Assembly (NCBI GenBank): GCA_030592605.1 | Contig: JAUVIT010000009.1 | Location: 1-14,069, forward strand | Length of the DNA stretch: 14,069 nucleotides | Source: Bacteroidota bacterium | Lineage (GTDB): Bacteria > Bacteroidota > Bacteroidia > Bacteroidales > GCA-2748055 | Reading direction: 5' to 3' | Shown: piece after piece, positions 6,852 to 14,069 of the stretch | Layout: each line of letters begins with the position of its first letter | How positions within the stretch are numbered: position 1 is the first letter of the stretch | The notes under the pieces: model-generated | What the model saw: the letters and a program-made list of their open reading frames with translations, nothing else | Databases searched by the model: none | What the model was told of the DNA's origin: nothing | Position numbers and translations under genes: made by a program

Positions 6852-7718
6852 ATGGAAAACAATTCTTATTCAAGATCCGTGGATGCATTGCTACCACCAG
6901 AGATGGCGCGGGCAGCTGAAAACATTGGCGTATCAAAAGCTCACCAGGATGTTATGAAAACAGCAGTTCTTGCAGTTCTTGCAGGGGCTTTTATTGCATT
7001 CGGTGCTGTTTTCACCACCCTGGTTACATCGGGATCGACCATGGCATTTGGAATCACAAAACTGCTGGGAGGAGTCGCCTTCAGTCTCGGTCTTATTCTT
7101 GTGGTGGTGGGGGGAGCCGAACTGTTTACAGGAAACAACCTCCTTAGCATGGCCTGGGCAAGTCGGAAAGTATCCACAAAACAGGTACTTCTGAATTGGC
7201 TCATCGTTTATATGGGTAACATGTTTGGTGCATTCTCAATCGTTATCCTCATGCTGCTATCGGGCCACTATCTGTTCGGAGAAGGTGTAATTGGCTCCAA
7301 TATATTGCACATTGCTGAGGCAAAATGCCAGCTGGGTTTCATTCAGGCCATTGTGCTGGGGATACTCTGCAATATTTTGGTCTGTCTGGCCATCTGGCTA
7401 TGTTACAGCGCCAGGTCAGCCCATGGTAAAATACTGGCGATCATCTTTCCCATCACGGCCTTTGTTGCCGCAGGCTTTGAGCACAGTGTGGCCAATATGT
7501 ATTTCATACCTATGGGTATCATGGTAAAAGAGCTGGGCGATCCAGTGCTGTGGAGCATAATCGGTACATCACCTGATCAATTCGGATCCCTCACCTGGAG
7601 CCACTATTTCATTGCGAATCTTCTTCCGGTAAGCATTGGAAACATCATTGGGGGGGCTTTTTTCGTGGGCCTGGCCTATTGGTTCATCTATCTGCGTAAA
7701 CAGCATCCTATTAACTAA
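6852..7718 (+). CDS. focA: Formate/nitrite transporter family channel, probable formate channel
   Basis: A 288-residue inner-membrane protein of the FNT family with six predicted membrane helices (about 36-60, 70-90, 112-138, 163-186, 193-208 and 248-275). Family landmarks include the re-entrant AELFTGNNL (89-97), GILCN and FEHSVANMYFIP with the conserved pore His211. FNT channels move formate, nitrite or hydrosulfide as pentamers. Here the gene directly precedes formate-THF ligase (26-base gap), which supports formate as the cargo. In an oxidative methyl pathway it would export formate; in a reductive one it would import it. It starts the four-gene plus-strand C1 operon and has a consensus -7 box about 50 bases upstream. 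The exact substrate and direction are inferred from context. Confidence 0.92.
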   Translation: MENNSYSRSVDALLPPEMARAAENIGVSKAHQDVMKTAVLAVLAGAFIAFGAVFTTLVTSGSTMAFGITKLLGGVAFSLGLILVVVGGAELFTGNNLLSMAWASRKVSTKQVLLNWLIVYMGNMFGAFSIVILMLLSGHYLFGEGVIGSNILHIAEAKCQLGFIQAIVLGILCNILVCLAIWLCYSARSAHGKILAIIFPITAFVAAGFEHSVANMYFIPMGIMVKELGDPVLWSIIGTSPDQFGSLTWSHYFIANLLPVSIGNIIGGAFFVGLAYWFIYLRKQHPIN

Positions 7719-7744
7719 GCAATTAACATATAAGATATACGACT

Positions 7745-9412
7745 ATGACCGATTTGGATATTGCAAGAAAAGTTGATCTTCACCACATCTCTAAAATCGC
7801 AAAGAAATTTGGAGTGAGCGAAGATGATATTGAGATGTATGGCAAGTATAAAGCAAAAATTCCCCTCTCATACATTGATGAGAAGAAGGTAGCGAAAAGC
7901 AACCTGATCCTGGTTTCCGCTATCTCTCCCACCCCGGCAGGAGAAGGTAAAACCACTGTTTCTATAGGCTTGTCTGAAGGATTGAACAAGGTAGGTAAGA
8001 AAACTACTGTTGTTCTGAGAGAACCTTCACTTGGTCCTGTATTTGGAATCAAAGGCGGAGCCACAGGGGGAGGCTATTCACAGGTACTTCCCATGGAGGA
8101 CATCAACCTGCATTTTACCGGGGATTTTTCAGCCATTGAAAAGGCCCACAACCTGCTGGCAGCAGTCATAGATAATAACATTCAAAGTAAAACCAATGGT
8201 CTTGGGCTGGATCCACGAACCATCTCCTGGAAACGGGTTGTGGATATGAACGACAGGTCGCTGCGAAGAATTATCGTCGGACTGGGTGGAACCACATCAG
8301 GTATCCCAAGGGAAACAGGATTTGATATTACCGCAGCATCAGAGATCATGGCCATCCTCTGCCTGGCTGCTGATCTGCATGACCTGAAGATCAGGCTGGG
8401 AAATATCTTCATCGGCTATACGTTCCAAAAGAAACCAATTTACGCACGCGACCTGAATGCTGGTGGTGCCATGGCGGCACTGCTCAAAGATGCCATCAAA
8501 CCCAACCTGGTGCAGACCATTGAAGGAAATCCTGCCATCATACATGGAGGCCCCTTTGCCAATATTGCTCAGGGAACCAATTCGGTGATAGCCACACGAA
8601 TGGGAATGACCTTCTCAGATTATACAGTGACAGAAGCCGGGTTTGGATTTGACCTGGGAGCCGAAAAGTTTTTCGATATCAAGTGTCAAAGTGCTGGTCT
8701 CTCTCCAAAGGCAGTTGTTTTAACTACGACCATAAGGGCCTTAAAATACCATGGCGGAGCCGATCTGAAGATGCTGACGGAACCTGATTGCGATGCGCTC
8801 AGGAAAGGATTGCCGAACCTGGAAAAGCACCTGGAAAACATTAAACAATTCAATGTAACTCCTGTAATTGCTATCAACCGCTTCAGTTCTGATACGGATG
8901 AAGAGGTCCGGATCATTCAGGAAAAAGCACAGGATCTTGGAGTGAAGTGCGCTGTGGCTGATCTCTGGGCCAAAGGAGGAGAAGGAGCCATTGATCTGGC
9001 ACACAAAGTGATTGAAGTAGTGGAGACCGATCCTCCTATATTTGATCCCATGTATGACTGGAGTTGGCCGGTAAAGAAGAAGATTGAAACCCTGGCCACA
9101 AAAATTTATGGTGCCGAACATGTGGACTATTCATCCCAGGCTAAAAAGGACCTGAAGAAGATATCAGAATTGGGATTGGACCAGATGCCTATATGTATTG
9201 CCAAGACACAGAAGTCACTTTCAGACAATCCTTTGTTGCTTGGAAGACCTAAGGATTTCATTATCACTGTGAGAGAGATTGAAATAGCATCAGGGGCGGG
9301 ATTCCTGATTCCTATAACCGGATCGATCATGCGGATGCCGGGTCTGCCGGCGCATCCCGCATCTGAAAATATCAGTATAGATAACTACGGGAACATTACC
9401 GGACTTATGTAA
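7745..9412 (+). CDS. fhs: Formate--tetrahydrofolate ligase (10-formyl-THF synthetase)
   Basis: A 555-residue cytoplasmic enzyme that interconverts formate + THF + ATP and 10-formyl-THF + ADP + Pi. Its length matches the bacterial family. The P-loop TPAGEGKTT lies at about 63-71, followed by LREPSLGPVFGIKGGATGGG, the MEDINLHFTGDFSAI block, RRIIVGLGG, TAASEIMAILCLA, and the C-terminal TGSIMRMPGLPAHPASENI. Nothing is missing. In acetogens it activates formate for the methyl branch of the Wood-Ljungdahl pathway; in reverse it yields ATP from formyl-THF. It sits between the formate channel and the methyl-THF methyltransferase (26- and 24-base gaps), so it is dedicated to this C1 operon and is unlikely to be purely for purine supply. 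The cyclohydrolase/dehydrogenase step (FolD or FchA) is not in the window and must come from elsewhere. Confidence 0.97.
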   Translation: MTDLDIARKVDLHHISKIAKKFGVSEDDIEMYGKYKAKIPLSYIDEKKVAKSNLILVSAISPTPAGEGKTTVSIGLSEGLNKVGKKTTVVLREPSLGPVFGIKGGATGGGYSQVLPMEDINLHFTGDFSAIEKAHNLLAAVIDNNIQSKTNGLGLDPRTISWKRVVDMNDRSLRRIIVGLGGTTSGIPRETGFDITAASEIMAILCLAADLHDLKIRLGNIFIGYTFQKKPIYARDLNAGGAMAALLKDAIKPNLVQTIEGNPAIIHGGPFANIAQGTNSVIATRMGMTFSDYTVTEAGFGFDLGAEKFFDIKCQSAGLSPKAVVLTTTIRALKYHGGADLKMLTEPDCDALRKGLPNLEKHLENIKQFNVTPVIAINRFSSDTDEEVRIIQEKAQDLGVKCAVADLWAKGGEGAIDLAHKVIEVVETDPPIFDPMYDWSWPVKKKIETLATKIYGAEHVDYSSQAKKDLKKISELGLDQMPICIAKTQKSLSDNPLLLGRPKDFIITVREIEIASGAGFLIPITGSIMRMPGLPAHPASENISIDNYGNITGLM

Positions 9413-9436
9413 AATGTACCAAATAAAAAGAATCAA

Positions 9437-10291
9437 ATGAAAACCATTCTTAAAAGTAAATCACAGGAGCTGATCATAGACACAGAAGGACCGGTTGTTG
9501 TTATTGGAGAAAGCATCAATCCCACCCGGAGAAAAAAACTGGTGGAAACCCTGTCTCTGAACAATTTTGAATTAGCCATCCAGCTGGCCAAAAGCCAGAT
9601 TGAAGCAGGGGCCGATGTGCTGGATATAAATGTCGGTTATCCGGGCGTGGATGATGCGGCTTTGCTTCCCGCAACCGTAAAGGCCATTCAGGAGGAAGTG
9701 GATGTCCCACTCTGCATCGATTCGCCCAATCCCAAAGCCATCGAAGCAGCCTTAAAAGTGATCGAAGGAAGATGTCTGATTAACTCAGTTAATGGTGAAG
9801 AAAAATCACTTGAAGCCATCTTACCGCTGGCGAAAGCATATGATGCTGCGATCATCGGGTTGGTCATGGATGATGACGGTATTACACACGATCCTGAAAA
9901 GAGATTAAGGATTGCCGAAAAGATACTGAAAAGGGCCATTAAACAAGGGATCAAAGAAGAAGATGTGGTTATCGATCCGCTGGCCATGGCCGTCAGCGCC
10001 GATCCCAATGCCTGCCTGGTCACCCTTGAAACCATCAGGCTGGTCCACGAAAAGCTGGGACTTAATATTACCCAGGGTGCCAGCAACATCTCCTTCGGAT
10101 TGCCCAACAGGGATGTGCTTAACATGGCTCACATGGTGTTGTCGATCTGGAATGGATTGACCTGTCCCATTGCCAATCCCAATAAGATTACCACCATGGT
10201 AAGGGCAGCGGACCTGATCCGCGCAAAGGATGACTATGCCATACGGTTTACGGAGCATTATCAGATGATGGAAATGATGAAAAAAATATAA
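9437..10291 (+). CDS. Methyltetrahydrofolate:corrinoid methyltransferase (MeTr/AcsE-MtgA family, pterin-binding TIM barrel)
   Basis: A 284-residue pterin-binding TIM barrel of the dihydropteroate synthase-like superfamily, matching MeTr (AcsE) of acetogens and the MtgA/MT2 enzymes of methylotrophic anaerobes in length and motifs. It moves a methyl group between N5 of THF and the cobalt of a corrinoid protein. Visible family blocks are IGESINPTRRK (23-33), AGADVLDINVG (58-67), PLCIDSPNP (Asp95), LINSVNGE (Asn116), VVIDPLAM (Asp180) and GASNISFGLPNR (Asn217, the position of the active-site Asn that protonates/positions N5). It is not a folate-synthesis FolP, which would show a different pterin-site sequence; nor is it the MetH domain, since no other MetH modules are attached. 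Its most likely corrinoid partner is the product of 5045-5713. The gap to the next gene is 3 bases, so it is tightly coupled to metVF. Confidence 0.9.
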   Translation: MKTILKSKSQELIIDTEGPVVVIGESINPTRRKKLVETLSLNNFELAIQLAKSQIEAGADVLDINVGYPGVDDAALLPATVKAIQEEVDVPLCIDSPNPKAIEAALKVIEGRCLINSVNGEEKSLEAILPLAKAYDAAIIGLVMDDDGITHDPEKRLRIAEKILKRAIKQGIKEEDVVIDPLAMAVSADPNACLVTLETIRLVHEKLGLNITQGASNISFGLPNRDVLNMAHMVLSIWNGLTCPIANPNKITTMVRAADLIRAKDDYAIRFTEHYQMMEMMKKI

Positions 10292-10294
10292 AAG

Positions 10295-11731
10295 ATGGCG
10301 TTGTTTACACCGGGCAGAAGATGGCAGCCCCCCTTTTTTCCATTTAAGAGAGAACCTTTTGGAAAAAGGATTCTGAGAAAAGTTGAGCGTTGGATCAAAG
10401 GACCTATGTTTGGCTGCAGGATGTGCGGAAACTGCCTGTTGCAGGAGACTGCCTTTATCTGTCCCATGGAGTGCCCCAAGGGAATGCGCAATGGTCCATG
10501 CGGCGGATCCACACCGGAGAAATGCTATGTGGATGAAACCCGTCCCTGCATCTGGTACAAGATCTATGAACGTTCATTCAAGATGGGACGTGAACATATG
10601 TTGCTTGAAGTACTGCCTCCCCTGGACTGGGACAAGGTTGGTACAGAGACATGGGGTGATGTGGTCAGATCGATCCGGGAATATGGAACAGGCAGCTTTA
10701 TTAAAGCACGTTTCTCTGGCAATAAGGAAAAGAAAAGGGAATCCTGGGAAGCAGTCTTTCAGCCGGTCAGGCAACCTACCTGGTGGGCAGGTGATTCTAA
10801 CTACCATGCGCCTGGATACCCGGAGCCATTCTCCAGGCTGGAGAGAGAATTAAAGGCAGGGGAATTTGTAATCACTGCCGAAGTCTCCCCTCCTCTCAGT
10901 ACGGCCACCGGAAAATTGAAGCGGGATATTGCCATGGTAAATGAACTGGTAACAGCTGTTAACTTTACTGATAGCGCCTCTGCCAGTCCACGCATGTCGA
11001 GCATGGCATGCAGCAAAATAGCCGCTGAACTTGGAGCTGATCCTGTACTTCAGATTGCTGCAAGGGATAAAACCCGCAGTGGATTACAGTCCGACATTAT
11101 GGGAGCCAATGTGATGGGGGTACATAATGTGCTCTGCATTACTGGCGACAATGCCCGGATCGGCCCCACACCCACCAGCAATACGAATATCCTGGATATG
11201 GATGCCATACAGATGCTTTGGATCCTTAGAAGAATGCGGGATGAGGCGATCTACCTGGACGGCCGAAAAATGAAATCATCTCCAAAACTGTTCCTGGGAG
11301 CAGCAGCTTCACCCTTTGCCTCAGAACCTAATTTCCAGGCGCTACGGGAAGAGAAAAAAATCAATGCCGGAGCCCAGTTCTTTCAAACCAATCTGATTTT
11401 TGATCCTGATGGACTGGACCTCTGGCTGGAAGCCCTGGATAAGAGAAATATCCTGAATAAGGTCTATATTCTTGCCGGAGTCACCCCCATCAGAAGCAAT
11501 CGGATGGCCCAATACTTGCACCACAACATTCCGGGGGTAAGGGTACCTCAGTCCATCCTGGATCGTTTTGATGCGGCCAGGGAGGATGACTATGAAGAGC
11601 TGGGTGTGGAAATCGCCCTGGATATCATCCAAACGATCAAATCAAAAACTGGAATCAACGGCATCCACCTTATGTCGGTGGGATGGGAAGCCATTGTACC
11701 CCGGATTATTAGTGAAGCAGGCCTAAAATGA
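10295..11731 (+). CDS. metF: MetV-MetF fusion: methylenetetrahydrofolate reductase with N-terminal Cys-rich MTHFR C-terminal-type domain
   Basis: A 478-residue fusion. Residues about 30-135 form the MetV-like 'MTHFR C-terminal' domain with eight cysteines (41, 44, 47, 56, 60, 69, 77, 85), first in CRMCGNC and later CPMECPKG and NGPCGG, suitable for binding Fe-S clusters or zinc. Residues about 185-475 form a flavin TIM-barrel MTHFR with ITAEVSPP (Glu196, the catalytic-acid position), NFTDSASASPRMS, QIAARDKTRSGLQSD, GVHNVLCITGDN and a terminal SVGWEAIVPRI. It interconverts methylene-THF and methyl-THF. In acetogens MetV and MetF are usually separate chains that accept electrons from ferredoxin or NADH partners through MetV. 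No electron-transfer partner (RnfC2, HdrABC or MvhD) is encoded here, so the redox partner is unknown. It is last in the C1 operon, 3 bases after the methyltransferase. Confidence 0.9.
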   Translation: MALFTPGRRWQPPFFPFKREPFGKRILRKVERWIKGPMFGCRMCGNCLLQETAFICPMECPKGMRNGPCGGSTPEKCYVDETRPCIWYKIYERSFKMGREHMLLEVLPPLDWDKVGTETWGDVVRSIREYGTGSFIKARFSGNKEKKRESWEAVFQPVRQPTWWAGDSNYHAPGYPEPFSRLERELKAGEFVITAEVSPPLSTATGKLKRDIAMVNELVTAVNFTDSASASPRMSSMACSKIAAELGADPVLQIAARDKTRSGLQSDIMGANVMGVHNVLCITGDNARIGPTPTSNTNILDMDAIQMLWILRRMRDEAIYLDGRKMKSSPKLFLGAAASPFASEPNFQALREEKKINAGAQFFQTNLIFDPDGLDLWLEALDKRNILNKVYILAGVTPIRSNRMAQYLHHNIPGVRVPQSILDRFDAAREDDYEELGVEIALDIIQTIKSKTGINGIHLMSVGWEAIVPRIISEAGLK

Positions 11732-11790
11732 CCATATGCTGAATCACAGGACAAGTATTCCAAATAATATCGGGGTAAATATGAATGTTC

Positions 11791-13998
11791 TCATTTCACC
11801 TGAAAGCTTGTGGATAGCATCTTGACACCCAGGGCCTCGCTTCGCTGTCCTGGTGATCCATTTCCCACAAATACCGTGTATTCACCCGGTTCAACCCGGG
11901 CCACGCCATCCTGGTCAAACTGCTCCAGCGCCTGCCGGTCCAGCTTGAACGATACTTCTGTACTCGAGCCCTTGTCCAGAGAAACTCTGGTAAAGTTTTT
12001 TAATGACCACCGGGGCTGAATACCTTCCGGATCAGGTACAGACACATAGAGCTGCACTACCTCGTCGGCATCCATTTCACCACTGTTCTTCACCTTGACA
12101 GAAACTAAAAGGGATTCATCCACAGCAATCTCCTCCCTGTCCAGGTAGAGGTCATTAAAAGAAAACTCAGTATAGGAGAGACCGTAACCAAAGGTATATA
12201 AGGGCGAGGAAGTCATATAGCGGTAGGTGCGTTCCTTCATGGAGTAGTCCTCGTAAGGGGGCAATTGATCCACCGATTCAGGGAAAGTAATGGGCAGTTT
12301 TCCCGAGGGTACTTCATTTCCGAAAATCAGATCAGCCACTGCAAGACCACCCTCCTGACCGGGATACCATACCCACAGGATGGCATCGGCCAGCTCCTCC
12401 ACCTCAGGCATGGTAATGGGACTACCACCTGTCATCACCACTATCACCGGATTATCGTGCCCCTCCTTCAATTTTCTAAGATACTCAAGCTGGTTGGCAG
12501 GGAGATTCAGATCAAGTCTGTCTCCCATGCTGGGAGATGCCAGAGATTCACCCTCTTCCCCTTCCAGTAACTGAGAGATGCCCAGCACCACTATGGTAGC
12601 CTCATGGTCCTTAGCTCCTCCGCTGGCCCAATCGACCGGATTAACATTGTCCCGGTACTCCAGCACACCCATCCGGTAATCCACAGTGGTACCTGCACTT
12701 ACCCTGGAGGTGATCCCTTCCAGGATATTCACAAGCCTGTTGCTAAGGCCATAGTAGTTGCCCAATAATACGGTACTATTATTGGCCTGTGGACCTGTGA
12801 TATAAAGGGTTCTCAAATCCTTCTTTAAGGGAAGTACACCATTGTTTTTCAATAACACCATAGACTTCAATGCGGCTTCATAAGCAATCTCCTCATGCTC
12901 CTCAGAGTTGATCACACTTTCATTAATATCGCTGTAGGGATTCCAGGAAGGAGGATCAAACAATCCCAGTTCGAAGCGGGTGATAAACAGGGTGGCCAGT
13001 CGCTCATCAATTGTGGCTTCAGTTACCAGTCCCCTGTCCAGTGCTTCCTTCAGGGCAGGAAAAGAGTTTCCACAATTCAGACTCACACCCATGTTAAGAG
13101 CCATGGCTGCTGATTCGGCCACATCGCTGGTCACCATATGACCGGAATGAAAATCCTGAATGGCCCAGCAATCACTCAGAAAATGACCCTTGAAATCCCA
13201 TGCATCCATAAGAATATCCTGGTACAGCAGCTTGCTGGCGCAGGCTGGTTCTCCCAGCACCCTGTTGTAGGCACCCATTACCGACTCCACATTGGATTCA
13301 GTTACCAGTGCCTTAAATGCGGGCAGGTAAGTTTCATGCAGGTCCTTCAGTGTGGTGATGGCATCAAACTCATGTCTTAGTGCCTCCGGACCCGAGTGTA
13401 CCGCGTAGTGCTTGGCACATGCACCCGCTTTCAGGTACTTCGCGTGATCGCCCTGCAGTCCTTTCACTACCTCCATACCCAGCTGAGCAGTAAGGAATGG
13501 ATCTTCACCATAGGTCTCCATGCCCCTGCCCCATCTGGGATCTCTGAATATATTCACATTGGGAGTCCAGAAGGTAAGCCCGGCATACTGTGCATAGTTC
13601 CCTATCTCCTGAGAGATTGTAAATTTTGCCCTGGCCTCATCGGAAACAGCTGTAAAAACACGATGAATCAGTTCCCGGTCAAAGGTGGCTCCCATGCCAA
13701 TGGGCTGGGGAAAGACCGTGGCCCTGCCATTCCGTGCCACACCATGCAACGCTTCGCTCCACCAGTTATACTCCGGTACACCCAGGCGCTCGATGGCTGC
13801 TGCATCATAGCTAAGCTGACTTATCTTTTCTTCTATGGTCATCTCTGCAATAAGCAGTTGAAGCCGGTCTTCAAAAGAAATCTCGGGATTGTACCAGGGG
13901 AAATCGTAGTCAGTACTTTCAGTAGTTTCCGATCCGGAATTGGATGTACAGGCACTTAATATAAATACAAACAGAAGAAGTGGAACAAATCGTAACAT
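11791..13998 (-). CDS. Glycoside hydrolase family 3 lipoprotein, beta-xylosidase-like
   Basis: A 735-residue exported exo-glycosidase. I chose ATG at 13998 because it begins a clean lipoprotein signal (MLRFVPLLLFVFILSAC, lipobox Cys17); in-frame GTG at 14043 and ATG at 14040 would add an acidic stretch ahead of it. The GH3 N-terminal barrel (about 40-345) shows NWWSEALHGVAR, GRGMETYGEDPFL, KHYAVHSGPE and the nucleophile motif GHFLSDCWAIQDF (Asp276), a layout typical of the beta-xylosidase/arabinofuranosidase branch. It is followed by the GH3 C-terminal domain (about 375-590) and a fibronectin III-like domain near the end. It would trim xylose- or glucose-type side units from plant or algal oligosaccharides at the cell surface or in the periplasm. 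It is convergent with the C1 operon (59-base gap) and is not evidently part of it. No SusC/SusD pair is present. The exact sugar specificity is not certain. Confidence 0.93.
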   Translation of the reverse strand: MLRFVPLLLFVFILSACTSNSGSETTESTDYDFPWYNPEISFEDRLQLLIAEMTIEEKISQLSYDAAAIERLGVPEYNWWSEALHGVARNGRATVFPQPIGMGATFDRELIHRVFTAVSDEARAKFTISQEIGNYAQYAGLTFWTPNVNIFRDPRWGRGMETYGEDPFLTAQLGMEVVKGLQGDHAKYLKAGACAKHYAVHSGPEALRHEFDAITTLKDLHETYLPAFKALVTESNVESVMGAYNRVLGEPACASKLLYQDILMDAWDFKGHFLSDCWAIQDFHSGHMVTSDVAESAAMALNMGVSLNCGNSFPALKEALDRGLVTEATIDERLATLFITRFELGLFDPPSWNPYSDINESVINSEEHEEIAYEAALKSMVLLKNNGVLPLKKDLRTLYITGPQANNSTVLLGNYYGLSNRLVNILEGITSRVSAGTTVDYRMGVLEYRDNVNPVDWASGGAKDHEATIVVLGISQLLEGEEGESLASPSMGDRLDLNLPANQLEYLRKLKEGHDNPVIVVMTGGSPITMPEVEELADAILWVWYPGQEGGLAVADLIFGNEVPSGKLPITFPESVDQLPPYEDYSMKERTYRYMTSSPLYTFGYGLSYTEFSFNDLYLDREEIAVDESLLVSVKVKNSGEMDADEVVQLYVSVPDPEGIQPRWSLKNFTRVSLDKGSSTEVSFKLDRQALEQFDQDGVARVEPGEYTVFVGNGSPGQRSEALGVKMLSTSFQVK

Positions 13999-14069
13999 GG
14001 CGCTTGGTTTAAAGTATTCCTCAAAGTTGACATCCTCCATCACCTAAAGGAAATGGATTCCAATAAAAA

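Noticed and set aside
9437..10291. Folate-synthesis dihydropteroate synthase (folP)
   Set aside because: Motifs (IGESINPTRRK, GASNISFGLPNR) and context with fhs and metVF match the methyl-THF methyltransferase family.
6852..11731. Complete Wood-Ljungdahl (acetogenic) locus
   Set aside because: No acsB, acsC, acsD or cooS in the window; only the methyl branch is represented, so acetogenesis cannot be claimed.
11732..11790. Rho-independent terminator between metVF and the GH3 gene
   Set aside because: No GC-rich stem followed by a T run on either strand; only weak AT-rich pairings.
7143..11819. Further TAGCAT hexamers (for example 7145-7150 in focA, 11814-11819 in the GH3 gene) as operators
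   Set aside because: They lie inside coding sequence and about seven are expected by chance in the window on both strands.
13396..13959. Open frame of 187 codons on the plus strand inside the GH3 gene
   Set aside because: Opposite strand of well-conserved GH3 catalytic sequence; no family resemblance.
1..14057. Nine-base GGAAATGGA at both ends of the window (1-9 and 14049-14057) as element boundaries
   Set aside because: Flanks do not match further and no transposase, integrase or target-site features are present; chance repeat at arbitrary window ends.

Overview
The window looks like a chromosomal segment of an anaerobic member of the Bacteroidota (Bacteroidales/Marinilabiliales-like). The reasons are lipoprotein-type secreted sulfatase and GH3 glycosidase genes, weak or absent Shine-Dalgarno sequences, a TAnnTTTG-type -7 box before focA, and the overall protein style. 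This taxonomic call is inference from sequence alone. No RNA genes, insertion sequences, CRISPR arrays or phage genes are visible. All eleven genes look intact.

Layout. (1) 42-3562, plus strand: a tight run of type I-beta DAHP synthase, an orphan periplasmic ligand-binding protein (TTG start) and a lipoprotein sulfatase. (2) 3538-5713, minus strand: a small corrinoid (B12) protein gene followed by an overlapping gene for a [2Fe-2S]/ASKHA ATP-dependent corrinoid activator of RACo type. (3) 5851-6714, plus strand: a divergent AraC-type regulator. (4) 6852-11731, plus strand: focA (formate channel), fhs (formate-THF ligase), a methyl-THF:corrinoid methyltransferase of the MeTr/MtgA type, and a MetV-MetF fusion (methylene-THF reductase). 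(5) 11791-13998, minus strand: a lipoprotein GH3 beta-xylosidase-like enzyme, convergent with the C1 operon.

The core of interest is 5045-11731, a compact one-carbon cassette. It links formate to methyl-THF and to a dedicated corrinoid protein with its own reductive activator, under an adjacent AraC regulator. No CO dehydrogenase/acetyl-CoA synthase and no substrate-specific methyltransferase (MT1) is in the window. The most economical reading is oxidation of methyl groups from an unknown methylated substrate: methyl-corrinoid to methyl-THF to methylene- and formyl-THF to formate plus ATP, with formate leaving through FocA. The reverse direction (formate reduction to a methyl group) is chemically possible.

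Two sequence features make it unusual. The corrinoid protein has proline where the B12 lower-ligand histidine of the DxHxxG motif should be, so its cobalt is probably 'His-off', as in the corrinoid iron-sulfur protein (CoFeSP) that classical MeTr and RACo serve. Also, MetV and MetF are fused in one chain. The noncoding regions before the corrinoid gene and before focA share short sequence elements that could be the operator of the AraC regulator. Noncoding gaps are all under 150 bases. The ends (1-41 and 13999-14069) hold only leader sequence of the flanking genes as far as I can see.
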